A DNA stretch of 64,000 bases from Streptomyces sp. FIT100 (GCF_024584805.1 NZ_CP075715.1:1848001-1912000); one strand, 5' to 3'. Numbered from the stretch's first letter, positions 49,129 to 59,100 are shown. Notes: a model not told the origin generated them from the sequence alone. Numbers and translations are program-made.

Positions 49129-51108
49129 TCACTCGCCCGGTGAGAAGGTGACCGGCAGGCGAGCGGGCGCCTTGCCGGTGGGTGCTACCTGAAGGGTCTT
49201 GAGGGCGAACTGCATGACCTTCTTGTAGATGGGGCCGCAGATCTGGCCGCCGAAGTAGCTGCCCTTGGTCGGGTTCTGGATCGCACAGTAGACGGTGATC
49301 TGCGGGTCGTCGGAGGGAGCGAAGCCCGCGAAGGACGCGGTGTAGCCCTTGTAGCGGCCCAGCTCCGGGTCGACCCTGTTGGCCGTACCGGTCTTGCCCG
49401 CGACCCGGTAGCCGGGGATCTGCGCCTTGGTGCCGGTGCCCTCCACGTCGCCGACGACGGACTCCAGCATCGTGCCGAGGGTCCTGGCGGTCTTCTCGCT
49501 GACGACCCGGGTCTGCTCGGGCGCGGGGGCGGGGGTGAAGCGGCCGTCGGGGCCCTTGGTGCCGCGGACCAGGGTGGGTTCGACCCGTACGCCGCCGTTG
49601 GCGATGGTCGAGTAGACGGACGCCGCCTGCATGGCGTTGAGCGACAGGCCCTGGCCGAAGGGGATCGTGTACTGCTGCGAGGTCGACCAGTCCTGCGGTT
49701 TGGCCAGCAGGCCGGGCGACTCTCCCGGGTAGCCGAGACCGGTCGGGCTGCCGATGCCGAACTTCCGCAGATACGAGTGGAGGACCTTGTTGGCCTCCGC
49801 CTGGGTCCTGCCGAGCTGCCCGGTGGCCAGGATCGTGCCGATGTTGCTGGACTTGGCCAGCACGCCGTTGAGCGTCAGGTACCAGGTCGGGTGGTCGATG
49901 TCGTCCTTGAAGAGCCGGTCGCCGCGGTGCAGCCGGTTGGGGACGGTCACATGGGTGGCGGGCGTCGCCGCCTCCTCCTCCAGGACGGCGGCCATGGACA
50001 TGACCTTGCTGGTGGAGCCGGGCTCGTAGACGTCCTGGAGGGCCGCGTTGCCCATGGCCGCGGAGTCGGCCCGGGAGATGTCGTTCGGGTCGAAGCCCGG
50101 GGCGTTGGCCATGGCGAGGACCTCGCCGGTCCTGGCGTTCTGGACGATCACGTAGCCGCGGTCGGCCCTGGACTTCTCGACCTGGGACGCGATCGCCTGC
50201 TGGGCGGCCCACTGGATGTCGCGGTCGATGGTCAGCTCGATGTCCGAGCCGGGGACGGCGGGGACCTCACGGGCCGTGGCGGTCGGGACGCGGCGGCCGC
50301 CGGACTGGGCGTAGGTGATCTCGCCGTCCTCGCCCGCGAGCTCCTGGTCGAGCATGGATTCGAGACCGCCGGCGCCGCGTCCGTCGGCGTTGACGTAACC
50401 CAGTATCCCGGCGGCGAGATCGCCGTTCGGGTAGACCCGCTTGCTGCTGGTCTCCTGGAAGACGCCCGCGAGGACGTTGGCACCGGGGCCGCCCCTGGCC
50501 TTGTCGGTCGTGGCCTTCTCGGCGAAGACGTTCTTGAGGTCCTTGATCTGGTTCCAGACCTGCGGGGTCTGGCGGCGGGCCAGGACGGTGTAGCGGGACT
50601 TGGGCGTCTTGAGCTTGTTCGCGAGCTCCGCCGCGTCCTTGCCGAGGATCGGCGCGAGCAGCGCCGCGGCCTGCTCGGGGGCGTCCGGCGCCTTGCTGTC
50701 GGCGGGGGTGAACATCTTGGGGTCGGCGATGACGTCGTACGCGTCGACGCTGGTGGCGAGCGAGATCCCGGAGCGGTCGGTGATCTCGCCGCGCTCGGCG
50801 GCCAGCTTGTGGCGCATGTAACGGTTCTTCTCGGCCATCGCGGTGTACGTGCTCGCGTCGACGGCCTGCACCTGGAGCAGCCGTACGACGAAGGCCAGCA
50901 TGGTGAGCGTGAGCGCCAGGCTGACGAGCCGCAGCCGCGGGCGCGGGCTGCCGAGCCGGATCCGGCGGGGGCCGGAGGCCGGGCGCGGGCGGGCCGCAGG
51001 GCGCTGCACGGGCCGGCCGCGGCCGGGCTGGCGGCCGCGGTCCCCATGGGGGCCGACGGGGCGCGCGGGCCCGGGGACCCGGCGGCGCGGTGGTTCCTTG
51101 GGGGGCAC
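49129..51108 (-). CDS. ftsI: FtsI, class B penicillin-binding protein (PBP3)
   Basis: A 659-residue septal transpeptidase anchored by one membrane segment (LVSLALTLTMLAFVVRLLQV, about residues 58-77) after a Pro/Arg-rich cytosolic start. The dimerisation/pedestal domain begins RGEITDRSGISLAT. Active site: EPGSTSKVM (SxxK), KSSNIGTI (SxN) and AGKTGTANRV (KTG). Works with FtsW. GTG 51108 is 5 bases after the ftsL stop; an overlapping in-frame start at 51147 is less likely. Confidence 0.97.
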   Translation of the reverse strand: MPPKEPPRRRVPGPARPVGPHGDRGRQPGRGRPVQRPAARPRPASGPRRIRLGSPRPRLRLVSLALTLTMLAFVVRLLQVQAVDASTYTAMAEKNRYMRHKLAAERGEITDRSGISLATSVDAYDVIADPKMFTPADSKAPDAPEQAAALLAPILGKDAAELANKLKTPKSRYTVLARRQTPQVWNQIKDLKNVFAEKATTDKARGGPGANVLAGVFQETSSKRVYPNGDLAAGILGYVNADGRGAGGLESMLDQELAGEDGEITYAQSGGRRVPTATAREVPAVPGSDIELTIDRDIQWAAQQAIASQVEKSRADRGYVIVQNARTGEVLAMANAPGFDPNDISRADSAAMGNAALQDVYEPGSTSKVMSMAAVLEEEAATPATHVTVPNRLHRGDRLFKDDIDHPTWYLTLNGVLAKSSNIGTILATGQLGRTQAEANKVLHSYLRKFGIGSPTGLGYPGESPGLLAKPQDWSTSQQYTIPFGQGLSLNAMQAASVYSTIANGGVRVEPTLVRGTKGPDGRFTPAPAPEQTRVVSEKTARTLGTMLESVVGDVEGTGTKAQIPGYRVAGKTGTANRVDPELGRYKGYTASFAGFAPSDDPQITVYCAIQNPTKGSYFGGQICGPIYKKVMQFALKTLQVAPTGKAPARLPVTFSPGE

Positions 51109-51112
51109 TGCG

Positions 51113-51637
51113 TCACCTGCCGGGGGTCGTGGGGGGCTGCGGCGCAACGGATGTCGTGGGCGCGGCGGGCGTGGCGGGCGTGGCCTGCGCCGCGGGTGAA
51201 ACGGGCGGGGTGGTCGCGGGCGGGGTGGTGGCAGGCGGGGTGGTGGCGGGCGGCGGCGACGGCAGGGCGGTGGCCTTGCCCGGCACGCCCTGGACCGTCC
51301 CGTCGGGGCCGAGGAACGCGGGGTTGCCGCCCGGCACCATGCCCAGCTCGCGGGCGCGCCGCTGGAGCGCGTCGGGGGCGGAGCGCTGGTCCACGTCCCG
51401 CTGGAGCTCCTGCTCCTGGTCGGTGAGCTCGGTGGTGTTCTTCCTCAGCTCGCTCAGCTTGAACGAGCCCTCGTTGAGGGAGGAGTTGAGCAGCAGCAGG
51501 GTGATCAGTCCGCCGCCCAGCAGGACGACGACGAGCAGGACGAAGGGCGTACGGGCGGCGGTGCTGGGCCCCGACGGCATCAGCCGCGCGAGTCGTGCGG
51601 CGCGTCCCCTGAGCTGTCCCGCGGCCTTCCTCACCAC
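51113..51637 (-). CDS. ftsL: FtsL-like septum protein
   Basis: A 174-residue bitopic protein: basic cytosolic start, one membrane segment (PFVLLVVVLLGGGLITLLLL, about residues 31-50), a short coiled coil (LSELRKNTTELTDQEQELQR) and a Pro/Thr-rich extracytoplasmic tail with PPATTPPATTPP repeats. Place between rsmH and ftsI and this topology identify FtsL, which is poorly conserved in sequence. GTG 51637. Confidence 0.9.
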   Translation of the reverse strand: MVRKAAGQLRGRAARLARLMPSGPSTAARTPFVLLVVVLLGGGLITLLLLNSSLNEGSFKLSELRKNTTELTDQEQELQRDVDQRSAPDALQRRARELGMVPGGNPAFLGPDGTVQGVPGKATALPSPPPATTPPATTPPATTPPVSPAAQATPATPAAPTTSVAPQPPTTPGR

Positions 51638-51685
51638 ACGCCCTCCCTCAACCGGTCGCTGTCGCCCGCACGTGCGCGGCGGCGG

Positions 51686-52639
51686 TCACTGCTCGTCCTC
51701 GCGGATCCGCTGGGCGCCGCGCAGCCGCGCCGGAGCCGCCCTGCGGTTCTCGGCGACCTCGTCCTCCGTGGGGAGCTCGGCGCCGCGGGTCAGCAGCTTC
51801 AGCCGCGGCTGGTAGCGCTCGGGCACGACCGGCAGGCCGGGCGGGGCCGTGTTGGCCGCGCCCGCCGCGAAGACCTGCTTGACCAGCCGGTCCTCCAGCG
51901 AGTGGTAGGAGAGGACCGCGATCCGGCCGCCGACGGCGAGGGCCTTCACGGCGGCCGGGATCGCCCGCTCCAGGACCGTCAGTTCGCCGTTGACCTCGAT
52001 GCGCAGGGCCTGGAAGGTGCGCTTGGCGGGGTTTCCGCCGGTGCGCTTGGCGGCCTGCGGCAGGGCGTCGCGGATCAGCTCGACGAGCCGGGCGCTGTTG
52101 CTGAAGGGCTCCTTGTCCCGCTCCCGTACGATCGCCGCCACGATCCGCTTGGCCTGCTTCTCCTCGCCGTACGCGCGCAGGATCCGCACCAGCTCACCGG
52201 CCGGATAGGTGTTGAGCACCTCCGCGGCGCTGATCCCGGTCGTCTGGTCCATGCGCATGTCGAGCGGGGCGTCCTGGGCGTACGCGAAGCCGCGGTCGGC
52301 CTCGTCGAGCTGCATGGAGGAGACGCCGAGGTCGAAGAGGACGCCCTGGACGCGCGGCAGCGCGAGCCGGTCGAGGACCTCGGGGAGCTCGTCGTAGACG
52401 GCGTGCACGAGAGTGGCTCGGTCACCGAAGGGGGCGAGCCGCTCGCCGGAGAGCCGCAGCGCCTCCTTGTCGCGGTCGAGCGCGACGAGACGCACCTCGG
52501 GAAAGCGGGTGAGCAGGGCCTCGCTGTGCCCGCCGAGGCCGAGGGTGCAGTCGACGACGACGGATCCGGGCTGCTCCAGGGCGGGTGCCAGCAGGTCCAG
52601 GCACCGCTGGAGCATCACCGGGACGTGTCGCTGGCTCAA
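51686..52639 (-). CDS. rsmH: 16S rRNA m4C1402 methyltransferase RsmH (MraW)
   Basis: A 317-residue SAM-dependent enzyme that N4-methylates C1402 of 16S r[16 protein letters not shown] at the start, SAM site [16 protein letters not shown] (about residues 27-42), [19 protein letters not shown], and the C-terminal [18 protein letters not shown] 52639 follows GAGAGGG. First gene of the dcw cluster here; no mraZ precedes it. Confidence 0.97.
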   Translation of the reverse strand: MSQRHVPVMLQRCLDLLAPALEQPGSVVVDCTLGLGGHSEALLTRFPEVRLVALDRDKEALRLSGERLAPFGDRATLVHAVYDELPEVLDRLALPRVQGVLFDLGVSSMQLDEADRGFAYAQDAPLDMRMDQTTGISAAEVLNTYPAGELVRILRAYGEEKQAKRIVAAIVRERDKEPFSNSARLVELIRDALPQAAKRTGGNPAKRTFQALRIEVNGELTVLERAIPAAVKALAVGGRIAVLSYHSLEDRLVKQVFAAGAANTAPPGLPVVPERYQPRLKLLTRGAELPTEDEVAENRRAAPARLRGAQRIREDEQ

Positions 52640-52758
52640 TGCGCCCTCTCAGGTCCGGCGCGGGCGGGGGCCGGACCGTGCGTATGCCGTCGCCGTGCCA
52701 CTGCCGCACACGCGGGAAATCATGGAAATGTGCAGGATGTGTCCGTGAACTCCGCGTC

Positions 52759-52786
52759 ACTCTAGTCCACCGGCCTGGCCGGTCAA
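52759..52786 (-). promoter_or_regulatory. Candidate dcw cluster promoter
   Basis: Minus strand TTGACC (52781-52786) and TAGAGT (52759-52764) with a 16-nt spacer. It would start transcription near 52752 and leave a ~110-nt leader before rsmH. The rest of the 323-bp divergent space to the carbonic anhydrase gene shows no gene. Confidence 0.55.
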
Positions 52787-52962
52787 TCAACCGACTGGCG
52801 CGTCGTACGGGCGGACCGGCGGCACGGCCGCGATCAGCACACCTCACCCGAACGGGCCCGGCGGGCTCACGCCTGTGGGTTACCTCACAACAAGCCTCAT
52901 TGACGTTCTTTGTCCGCTCTCACAGCGAGCCCCGGACGGTCGTGGCCATTACCGTCGTATCC

Positions 52963-53523
52963 ATGTCGACCTCCGCGCACCTTCCCGCCGAAGCGCACGT
53001 CCCCGCAGACGCCGCCCTGGAGGGCGGCACCGTCACCGACCGGCTCGTCGAGGCGAACGAGCGGTACGCCGCGGGGTTCAGGGACCCCGGCATGGACGCA
53101 CGGCCCGTGCTCCGGGTCGCGGTGGTGGCGTGCATGGACGCCCGCCTCGACCTGCACGCCGCGCTCGGCCTCGAACTGGGCGACTGCCACACGATCCGCA
53201 ACGCGGGCGGCGTGGTCACCGACGACGTGATCCGCTCGCTCACGATCAGCCAGCGCGCGCTCGGGACCCGCAGCGTGATACTCATCCACCACACCAACTG
53301 CGGTCTGGAGAGTCTCACCGAGGACTTCCGCCACGAGCTGGAGGACGAGGTGGGGCAGCGGCCGGCCTGGGCGGTGGAGGCGTTCCGCGATGTCGACCAG
53401 GACGTACGGCAGTCGATGCAGCGGGTGCGTACATCGCCGTTCCTGCTCCACAGGGAAGACGTCCGTGGTTTCGTCTTCGATGTCACCAGCGGTCTGCTGC
53501 GCGAGATCGATCCCGCCGCGTAG
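52963..53523 (+). CDS. Beta-class carbonic anhydrase
   Basis: A 186-residue cytosolic zinc enzyme for CO2/bicarbonate interconversion. Zinc and catalytic residues: Cys-Asp-Arg in VVACMDARLD (about residues 51-60), IRNAGGVVTDD, and His and Cys in LIHHTNCGLES (about 106-116). Short, as in the actinobacterial subgroup. ATG 52963 (MSTSAHLPAEAH); an upstream open frame lacks similarity. Divergent from rsmH. Confidence 0.94.
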   Translation: MSTSAHLPAEAHVPADAALEGGTVTDRLVEANERYAAGFRDPGMDARPVLRVAVVACMDARLDLHAALGLELGDCHTIRNAGGVVTDDVIRSLTISQRALGTRSVILIHHTNCGLESLTEDFRHELEDEVGQRPAWAVEAFRDVDQDVRQSMQRVRTSPFLLHREDVRGFVFDVTSGLLREIDPAA

Positions 53524-53721
53524 GCGCGAATGACGGCAACCGCAGACATATCGCACCCTGTGGCGTCGAGTTATCCACAGCCGAGTGACACGAAGCGGTA
53601 ACGGCAACAAGAATGCGGGTGTGACACCTCTGCGGAACCGACCGGAGGGGGTGTCCGTGTTTCGGGGTGGGCCGTGCCGCAGGCAGTGCACCGGCCCATG
53701 GAACGGGCCGAGGAGGGCCGG

Positions 53722-54774
53722 GTGACGACCTATGACGATCGAGCGAGCCTCACAGATCTGACCACCACAGCGGAGCGCGTCCGCAGGTCGGTCGAGGGTG
53801 TGATCGAGGGCAAGCCTGAGGTCGTACGGCTTTCGCTGACCGTGCTGCTCGCCGAGGGGCATCTGCTCATCGAGGATGTGCCGGGTGTGGGCAAGACGAT
53901 GCTGGCCAAGGCGCTGGCGCGGTCCATCGACTGCTCGGTGCGCCGCATCCAGTTCACGCCCGACCTGCTGCCGTCGGACATCACCGGTGTGTCGATCTAC
54001 GACCAGCAGCGGCGGGACTTCGAGTTCAAGCCGGGCGCGATCTTCGCGCAGATAGTGATCGGCGACGAGATCAACCGTGCGTCGCCGAAGACCCAGTCCG
54101 CGCTGCTGGAGTCGATGGAGGAGCGGCAGGTCACCATCGACGGGCAGACCTACGAGCTGCCCCACCCCTTCATGGTGGTCGCCACGCAGAACCCGGTGGA
54201 GATGGAGGGCACGTATCCGCTGCCGGAGGCACAGCGCGACCGCTTCATGGCCCGTGTCTCGATGGGGTATCCGACCCCGGAGGCCGAGCTGCAGATGCTC
54301 GACGTGCACGGCGCGGTCTCGCCGCTCGACGACCTCCAGCCGGTGGCACACGCCCATGACATCGTGAAGCTGATCGACGCGGTGCGCACGGTCCATGTCG
54401 CCGAGTCCGTGCGGCGGTACGCGGTGGAGCTGGTCTCCGCCACGCGCAACCACCCGGATCTGCGCCTGGGCGCCTCACCGCGCGCCACACTGCACCTGCT
54501 GCGCGCCGCCAAGGCGTCGGCCGCGCTGTCCGGCCGGGAGTACGCGCTGCCGGACGATGTGCAGTCGCTCGCCGCGCCGGTGCTCGCACACCGGCTGCTG
54601 CCCACCGCCCAGGCCCAGCTGAACCGCCGCACCGCCGAGCAGGTCGTGCTGGAGATCCTCCAGCGCATCCCCGTGCCCACCTCGGGCACCGACAGCAGCT
54701 ACGGCACCGCGGCGCACCGGCAGATGCCCGGCGGCCCGGTCTACGGCCAGCGGCCCGGCACCCGGCGGTTGTGA
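53722..54774 (+). CDS. MoxR family AAA+ ATPase
   Basis: A 350-residue cytosolic chaperone-like ATPase. Walker A DVPGVGKTMLAKAL (about residues 53-66), Walker B IVIGDEINRASPKTQ (about 110-124), sensor 1 VVATQNPVEMEGTYPLPEAQ and arginine finger in EAQRDRFMARV, then a C-terminal lid. GTG 53722 after AGGAGGG. First of three overlapping genes (MoxR, DUF58, TgpA-like), a common set thought to act on envelope or surface proteins; substrate unknown. Confidence 0.95.
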   Translation: MTTYDDRASLTDLTTTAERVRRSVEGVIEGKPEVVRLSLTVLLAEGHLLIEDVPGVGKTMLAKALARSIDCSVRRIQFTPDLLPSDITGVSIYDQQRRDFEFKPGAIFAQIVIGDEINRASPKTQSALLESMEERQVTIDGQTYELPHPFMVVATQNPVEMEGTYPLPEAQRDRFMARVSMGYPTPEAELQMLDVHGAVSPLDDLQPVAHAHDIVKLIDAVRTVHVAESVRRYAVELVSATRNHPDLRLGASPRATLHLLRAAKASAALSGREYALPDDVQSLAAPVLAHRLLPTAQAQLNRRTAEQVVLEILQRIPVPTSGTDSSYGTAAHRQMPGGPVYGQRPGTRRL

Positions 54775-56129
54775 TGGCGGCCGGGAGCCCTGCCGCCGGC
54801 GGTGAGGAGAACGGCGGCCTGCGGGCGGCTCTCGGCGGGCTGACCACACGCGGCCGCTCCTTCGTGGCGGCCGGTCTGGCGGCGGCTGTGTGCGCGTATG
54901 TGCTGGGGCAGCGGGATCTGCTCCGGGTCGGGCTGCTGCTCGGTGTGCTGCCGCTGATCTGCGTGGCCGTGCTCTACCGCACGCGGTACCGGGTGGCGGC
55001 CAGCAGGCGGCTGTCGCCGTCGCGGGTGCCCGCCGGGTCCGAGGCCCGGGTGCATCTGCGGATGGACAACGTGTCGCGGATGCCGACCGGCCTGCTCATG
55101 CTCCAGGACCATGTGCCGTACGTGCTGGGGCCCCGGCCCCGGTTCGTGCTCGACCGGGTGGAGCCGGGCGGCCGCCGCGAAGTGTCCTACCGGGTCCGCT
55201 CCGATCTGCGCGGGCGCTATCCGCTCGGGCCGTTGCAGCTGCGGCTCAGCGATCCGTTCGGGCTGTGCGAGCTGACCCGCTCGTTCAGCGCGTACGACAC
55301 GCTGACCGTCATCCCGCGCACCGAGCCGCTGCCGCCGGTGCGGCTCGCGGGCGAGTCCTCGGGGTACGGGGAGGGGCGGCAGCGCTCGCTGGCGCTTGCC
55401 GGCGACGACGACGTCATTCCGCGCACCTACCGGCAGGGTGACGAGCTGCGCCGGGTGCACTGGCGCTCCACCGCGCGCTACGGCGAGCTGATGGTGCGCC
55501 GCGAGGAGCAGCCCCAGCGGGCCAGGTGCACGGTGCTGCTCGACACCCGCCGGATCGCCTACCAGGGCGCCGGCCCCGACTCCGCCTTCGAGTGGGCGGT
55601 GTCGGCGGCGGCCTCCGTGCTGGTGCACATGCTGGAGCGGGGTTTCGCGGTGCGGCTGCTGACGGACACGGGCAGTTCGGTGCCCAGCCCGGGAGCCGAG
55701 GGATTCGCCGGGTCCACGCAGGATTCCGCGGACTCCGCGGGGCTGATGATGGACACCCTCGCCGTCGTCGACCACTCGGACGGCGCGGGCCTCTCGCGCG
55801 CGTACGACGTGCTGCGCGGCGGCAACGAGGGACTGCTGATCGCCTTCGTCGGCGATCTCGACGAGGAACAGGCGGCGGTCGCCGCCCGGATGCGCCAGCG
55901 CAGCGGCGGTGCGGTCGCCTTCGTCCTGGACAGCGGTCAGTGGGTGACGAGCGGCGCCGTGGCCGGCGCGGTCGAGGAGCGGCTGCGGCGGCTGCGCGAG
56001 GCCGGGTGGACGGCGGTGGCCGTGCCGCCGGGCGCGGCGCTTGCCGAGCTGTGGCGGCAGGCGGCCCATGAGCGGGCCGACGCCGCCCCGGCGGGCGGTA
56101 CGGACGGCTTCTCTGGGGGATGGTCATGA
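54774..56129 (+). CDS. DUF58 family membrane protein
   Basis: About 451 residues. Two adjoining hydrophobic segments (SFVAAGLAAAVCAYVLG, LLLGVLPLICVAVLY, about residues 28-65) anchor a large domain of the DUF58 family with a von Willebrand A-like end. The family signature RTYRQGDELRRVHWRSTAR (about 219-237) is intact. The ATG overlaps the MoxR stop by one base (TGATG); GTG 54771 is possible. Partner of MoxR by family and by overlap. Confidence 0.93.
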   Translation: MAAGSPAAGGEENGGLRAALGGLTTRGRSFVAAGLAAAVCAYVLGQRDLLRVGLLLGVLPLICVAVLYRTRYRVAASRRLSPSRVPAGSEARVHLRMDNVSRMPTGLLMLQDHVPYVLGPRPRFVLDRVEPGGRREVSYRVRSDLRGRYPLGPLQLRLSDPFGLCELTRSFSAYDTLTVIPRTEPLPPVRLAGESSGYGEGRQRSLALAGDDDVIPRTYRQGDELRRVHWRSTARYGELMVRREEQPQRARCTVLLDTRRIAYQGAGPDSAFEWAVSAAASVLVHMLERGFAVRLLTDTGSSVPSPGAEGFAGSTQDSADSAGLMMDTLAVVDHSDGAGLSRAYDVLRGGNEGLLIAFVGDLDEEQAAVAARMRQRSGGAVAFVLDSGQWVTSGAVAGAVEERLRRLREAGWTAVAVPPGAALAELWRQAAHERADAAPAGGTDGFSGGWS

Positions 56130-58657
56130 GCGGTAGCGCAAGGCTGGCTCTGTGCGCCTACGCCGCCACGCTGATGGCGGCCGGCGCGCTCCAGCCGCTG
56201 GTCGATCCGGCGACCTGGATCGTGCAGGCCGCGTTCCTCGTGGCGGTGGTGAGCGGGGTGGGCGCGGGGACCCGTAGGGTGCCGCTGGCCCGGCCGCTCA
56301 CGGTGACCGCGCAGGCCGTCGTCGCGCTGCTGCTGCTCACCCTGGTCTTCGCCCGCGAGCACGCCGTCATCGGCCTGCTGCCGGGTCCGGACGCCTTCGC
56401 GCACTTCGGGGAGCTGCTGACCTCGGGCGCCGATGACGTCGGGCGCTATGCGATACCGGCGCCCGCCACCGACGGTATCCGGCTGATGCTGATCGGCGGG
56501 GTGATGCTGATCGGGCTGGCGGTGGATGCGCTCGCGGTGACCTTCCGCAGCGCCGCCCCCGCGGGCCTGCCGCTGCTGGCGCTGTACTCGGTGGCGGCGG
56601 CGCTGTACGACGGCGGGACGGACTGGCTCTGGTTCCTGCTGGCCGCCACGGGCTATCTGCTGCTCCTGCTGGCCGAGGGCCGGGACCGGCTGTCGCAGTG
56701 GGGCCGTGTCTTCGGCGGTGCGCCGCGGACGCCGGGCAGGGCCACGGCCGGGCTGGACACCGGCGGCGGCGCGGCGCAGGCGCCGGTGCGCATGGGCCGG
56801 CGGATCGGGGCCCTCGCCCTGGCCGTCGCGGTGCTCCTTCCGGCGCCCGCGCTGGGCAGCGGGCTGCTCGCCGGATCGGGCAGCGGTGCGGGCCCGGGCG
56901 GTGGGAGCGGCGGCACGATCGACGCGGTGAACCCGGTCGTGACGCTGCAGGACACCCTCAACCAGCCGGAAGCGCGCGAGTGGCTGAAGTACAAGACCAA
57001 CGCGGACGACACCGGCGACCTGTATCTGCGGATCATGGCGCTGGACCAGTTCGACGGCGGCTCCTGGAAGTTCTCGGTGCGGCCGGTCACGGGCGTTCCT
57101 GAGGAGCTCCCGCGGCCCGACGGGCTGGGCGACGCGGCGAGCACGACCGAGATCAGGACGAACGTCTCGGCCGCCGGTTCCTACCGGCAGGGCTGGCTCC
57201 CCATGCCGTATCCGACGACCCGGGTGACCATCGGCGGCAAGTGGCGCTTCGACCCGGCCCGGCGGACGATCATCGGCGACGGCGGGCAGACGACGAGCGG
57301 TGTGCAGTACTCGGTCACCAGCCTCCTGGTGAATCCGACCCGTGAGCAGCTCGCCCGTGCCCCCAAGCCCCCGGCCGCGCTGCTGCGGGAGTACACGCAG
57401 GTGCCCGATTCCCTCCCGGCCGATGTGCGGTCCACGGCGGCCCGGGTGACCAAGGGCGCGACGAACGACTACGAGCGGGCGGCCAAGCTGGAGGAGTGGT
57501 TCGCTGTCGGCGGCGGCTTCACCTACAGCACCACCGTGAAGTCGGGCGGGGGTGTGGAGGGCATATCCCGGTTCCTGAAGGACAAAGAGGGCTTCTGCGT
57601 CCACTTCTCGTTCTCGATGGCGGCGATGGCCCGGGCGCTGGGGATACCGGCGCGGGTGGCGGTCGGCTTCACCCCGGGCACGGCGACGGCGGGCGGCGCG
57701 ATGTCGGTGACCAACCGTGATGCGCATGCCTGGCCGGAGCTGTACTTCGAGGGCGTCGGATGGACCCGGTTCGAGCCGACCCCGACCCGGGGCTCCCGCC
57801 CCGACTACACCCGGGAGCAGACGCCGTCCGGCACCGCGACCAGCCCTGTGGAGCCGGGCGAGAGCGCCTCGGCGGAGGCGTCGGCCGCTCCGTCGGACGA
57901 GCCCAGCTGCTCTGCGCAGGACCAGCGGGCGGGCGACTGCGGGGCTGCCGCCCCGCGGGACGTGCTGCCGCCCGAGGACCCAGGTCCTTCGCTGCAGGCG
58001 GTGGCGGGAATCGTCCTCCTCGTGCTGGCGCTGCCGGCCGTGCTCCTGCTGCCACTGCTGTGGCGGCTGCGGGTACGGGTGCGGCGGCTGGGCTCGGACC
58101 GGCATGTCCCCCGTGCGGCACAGGGATCGGGACCGGGACGGGGACCCGGGCCTGGATCGGGACCCGGGCCGGGATCGGGACCGGAGGCGGAAGGGGCCGC
58201 TGCCGGCTCCCCCGGCACGGGGCAGGCGTCCGCGCCGGCGCTGGCCGCATGGCAGGAGGTCTCCGACTCCGCCTGGGACTACGGCATCCTGCCGGACGAC
58301 TCACAGACCCCGCGCAAGGCGGCCGCCCGGATCGTGCGGCTCGGACAGCTGGAGGGCGCACCCGCCGATTCGGTGCACCGGGTCGCCCACGCGCTGGAAC
58401 AGGTGCTGTATGCACCGGAGCCCCGGCCGGCCGCGGGCCTCGCCGAGGAGGTCCAGCAGGTCCGCAGGGGCCTGGCCGCGAACGCGACCCGCGCGGCCCG
58501 GCTGCGCGCCCTCCTGCTCCCGCGGTCGTCGGCACGGGTCCTGTGGGCCCTCTCGGACCGCTGGACCGCACTCACCTCCCGCTGGGCAGCGACGAGGGCC
58601 CAGGCCCTGTCCCAGCTGACGGTCCAGCTGCGGAGGCTCTCGCGCCAACGCGGCTGA
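56126..58657 (+). CDS. TgpA-like membrane transglutaminase-fold protein
   Basis: An 843-residue protein with about five N-terminal membrane segments (residues 1-190) and another at about 228-248. A large extracytoplasmic region holds a transglutaminase-like core: Cys in GFCVHFSFSMAAMAR (about residues 489-503), His in NRDAHAWPELYF and the acidic residue in WTRFEPTP, a complete Cys-His-Asp/Glu triad. A further membrane segment (VAGIVLLVLALPAVLLLPLL) leads to a cytosolic DUF4129-like tail. ATG 56126 overlaps the DUF58 stop (ATGA). Crosslinking or protease activity is inferred. Confidence 0.92.
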   Translation: MSGSARLALCAYAATLMAAGALQPLVDPATWIVQAAFLVAVVSGVGAGTRRVPLARPLTVTAQAVVALLLLTLVFAREHAVIGLLPGPDAFAHFGELLTSGADDVGRYAIPAPATDGIRLMLIGGVMLIGLAVDALAVTFRSAAPAGLPLLALYSVAAALYDGGTDWLWFLLAATGYLLLLLAEGRDRLSQWGRVFGGAPRTPGRATAGLDTGGGAAQAPVRMGRRIGALALAVAVLLPAPALGSGLLAGSGSGAGPGGGSGGTIDAVNPVVTLQDTLNQPEAREWLKYKTNADDTGDLYLRIMALDQFDGGSWKFSVRPVTGVPEELPRPDGLGDAASTTEIRTNVSAAGSYRQGWLPMPYPTTRVTIGGKWRFDPARRTIIGDGGQTTSGVQYSVTSLLVNPTREQLARAPKPPAALLREYTQVPDSLPADVRSTAARVTKGATNDYERAAKLEEWFAVGGGFTYSTTVKSGGGVEGISRFLKDKEGFCVHFSFSMAAMARALGIPARVAVGFTPGTATAGGAMSVTNRDAHAWPELYFEGVGWTRFEPTPTRGSRPDYTREQTPSGTATSPVEPGESASAEASAAPSDEPSCSAQDQRAGDCGAAAPRDVLPPEDPGPSLQAVAGIVLLVLALPAVLLLPLLWRLRVRVRRLGSDRHVPRAAQGSGPGRGPGPGSGPGPGSGPEAEGAAAGSPGTGQASAPALAAWQEVSDSAWDYGILPDDSQTPRKAAARIVRLGQLEGAPADSVHRVAHALEQVLYAPEPRPAAGLAEEVQQVRRGLAANATRAARLRALLLPRSSARVLWALSDRWTALTSRWAATRAQALSQLTVQLRRLSRQRG

Positions 58658-58666
58658 CGGCCGAAA

Positions 58667-58702
58667 GCCGGTCACCCCAGGCCATGGGCCCGGGTGACCG
58701 GC
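58667..58702 (+). terminator. Terminator after the TgpA-like gene
   Basis: GCCGGTCACCC (58667-58677) and its inverse at 58692-58702, perfect 11-bp stem with a 14-nt loop, 10 bases past the stop. Confidence 0.75.
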
Positions 58703-58734
58703 CCCGGGCCGGGGCGCGGGCGCGCGGCTCGGGT

Positions 58735-59100
58735 CGCGGATCCGACTCGGGAGTGCGGATGCCCGGCACGGGAGTGCGGGCCCGGCTTGGAAGTGCGGAT
58801 GCCCGGCACGGGAGTGCGGGCCCGGCTTGGAAGTGCGGATGCCCAGCACGGGAGTGCGGGCCCGGCTTGAGCGTGCGAGCCGTCCTGGAAGTGCGGGTGC
58901 CTGGCACGGGCCTGCGGCCCCGGCTTGAGCGTGCGAGCCGGCCTGGAAGTGCGGGTGCCTGGCACGGGCCTGCGGGCCCGGCTTGAGCGTGCGAGCCAGC
59001 CTGGAAGTGCGGGTGCCCGGCTCGGGCCCGCACCGGCTTGGAAGTGCGGATGCCCGGCACCGGCCTGCGGGCCCGGCTCGGCCGTGCGGGCGTCCGGCTC
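58735..59100 (+). repeat. Composite 40-bp/58-bp tandem array
   Basis: Between convergent TgpA-like and DUF3040 genes. First come 40-bp units TTGGAAGTGCGGATGCCCGG followed by CACGGGAGTGCGGGCCCGGC. Then come 58-bp units that are the same with an added 18-bp block (AGCGTGCGAGCCGGCCTG) after TTG, then a return to a 40-bp form. No gene lies here: frames run through it only because stops are absent. Confidence 0.9.

Noticed and set aside
53524..53721. Possible small gene between the carbonic anhydrase and moxR
   Set aside because: No start with a ribosome site and no frame with coding character; it is most likely the moxR promoter region.
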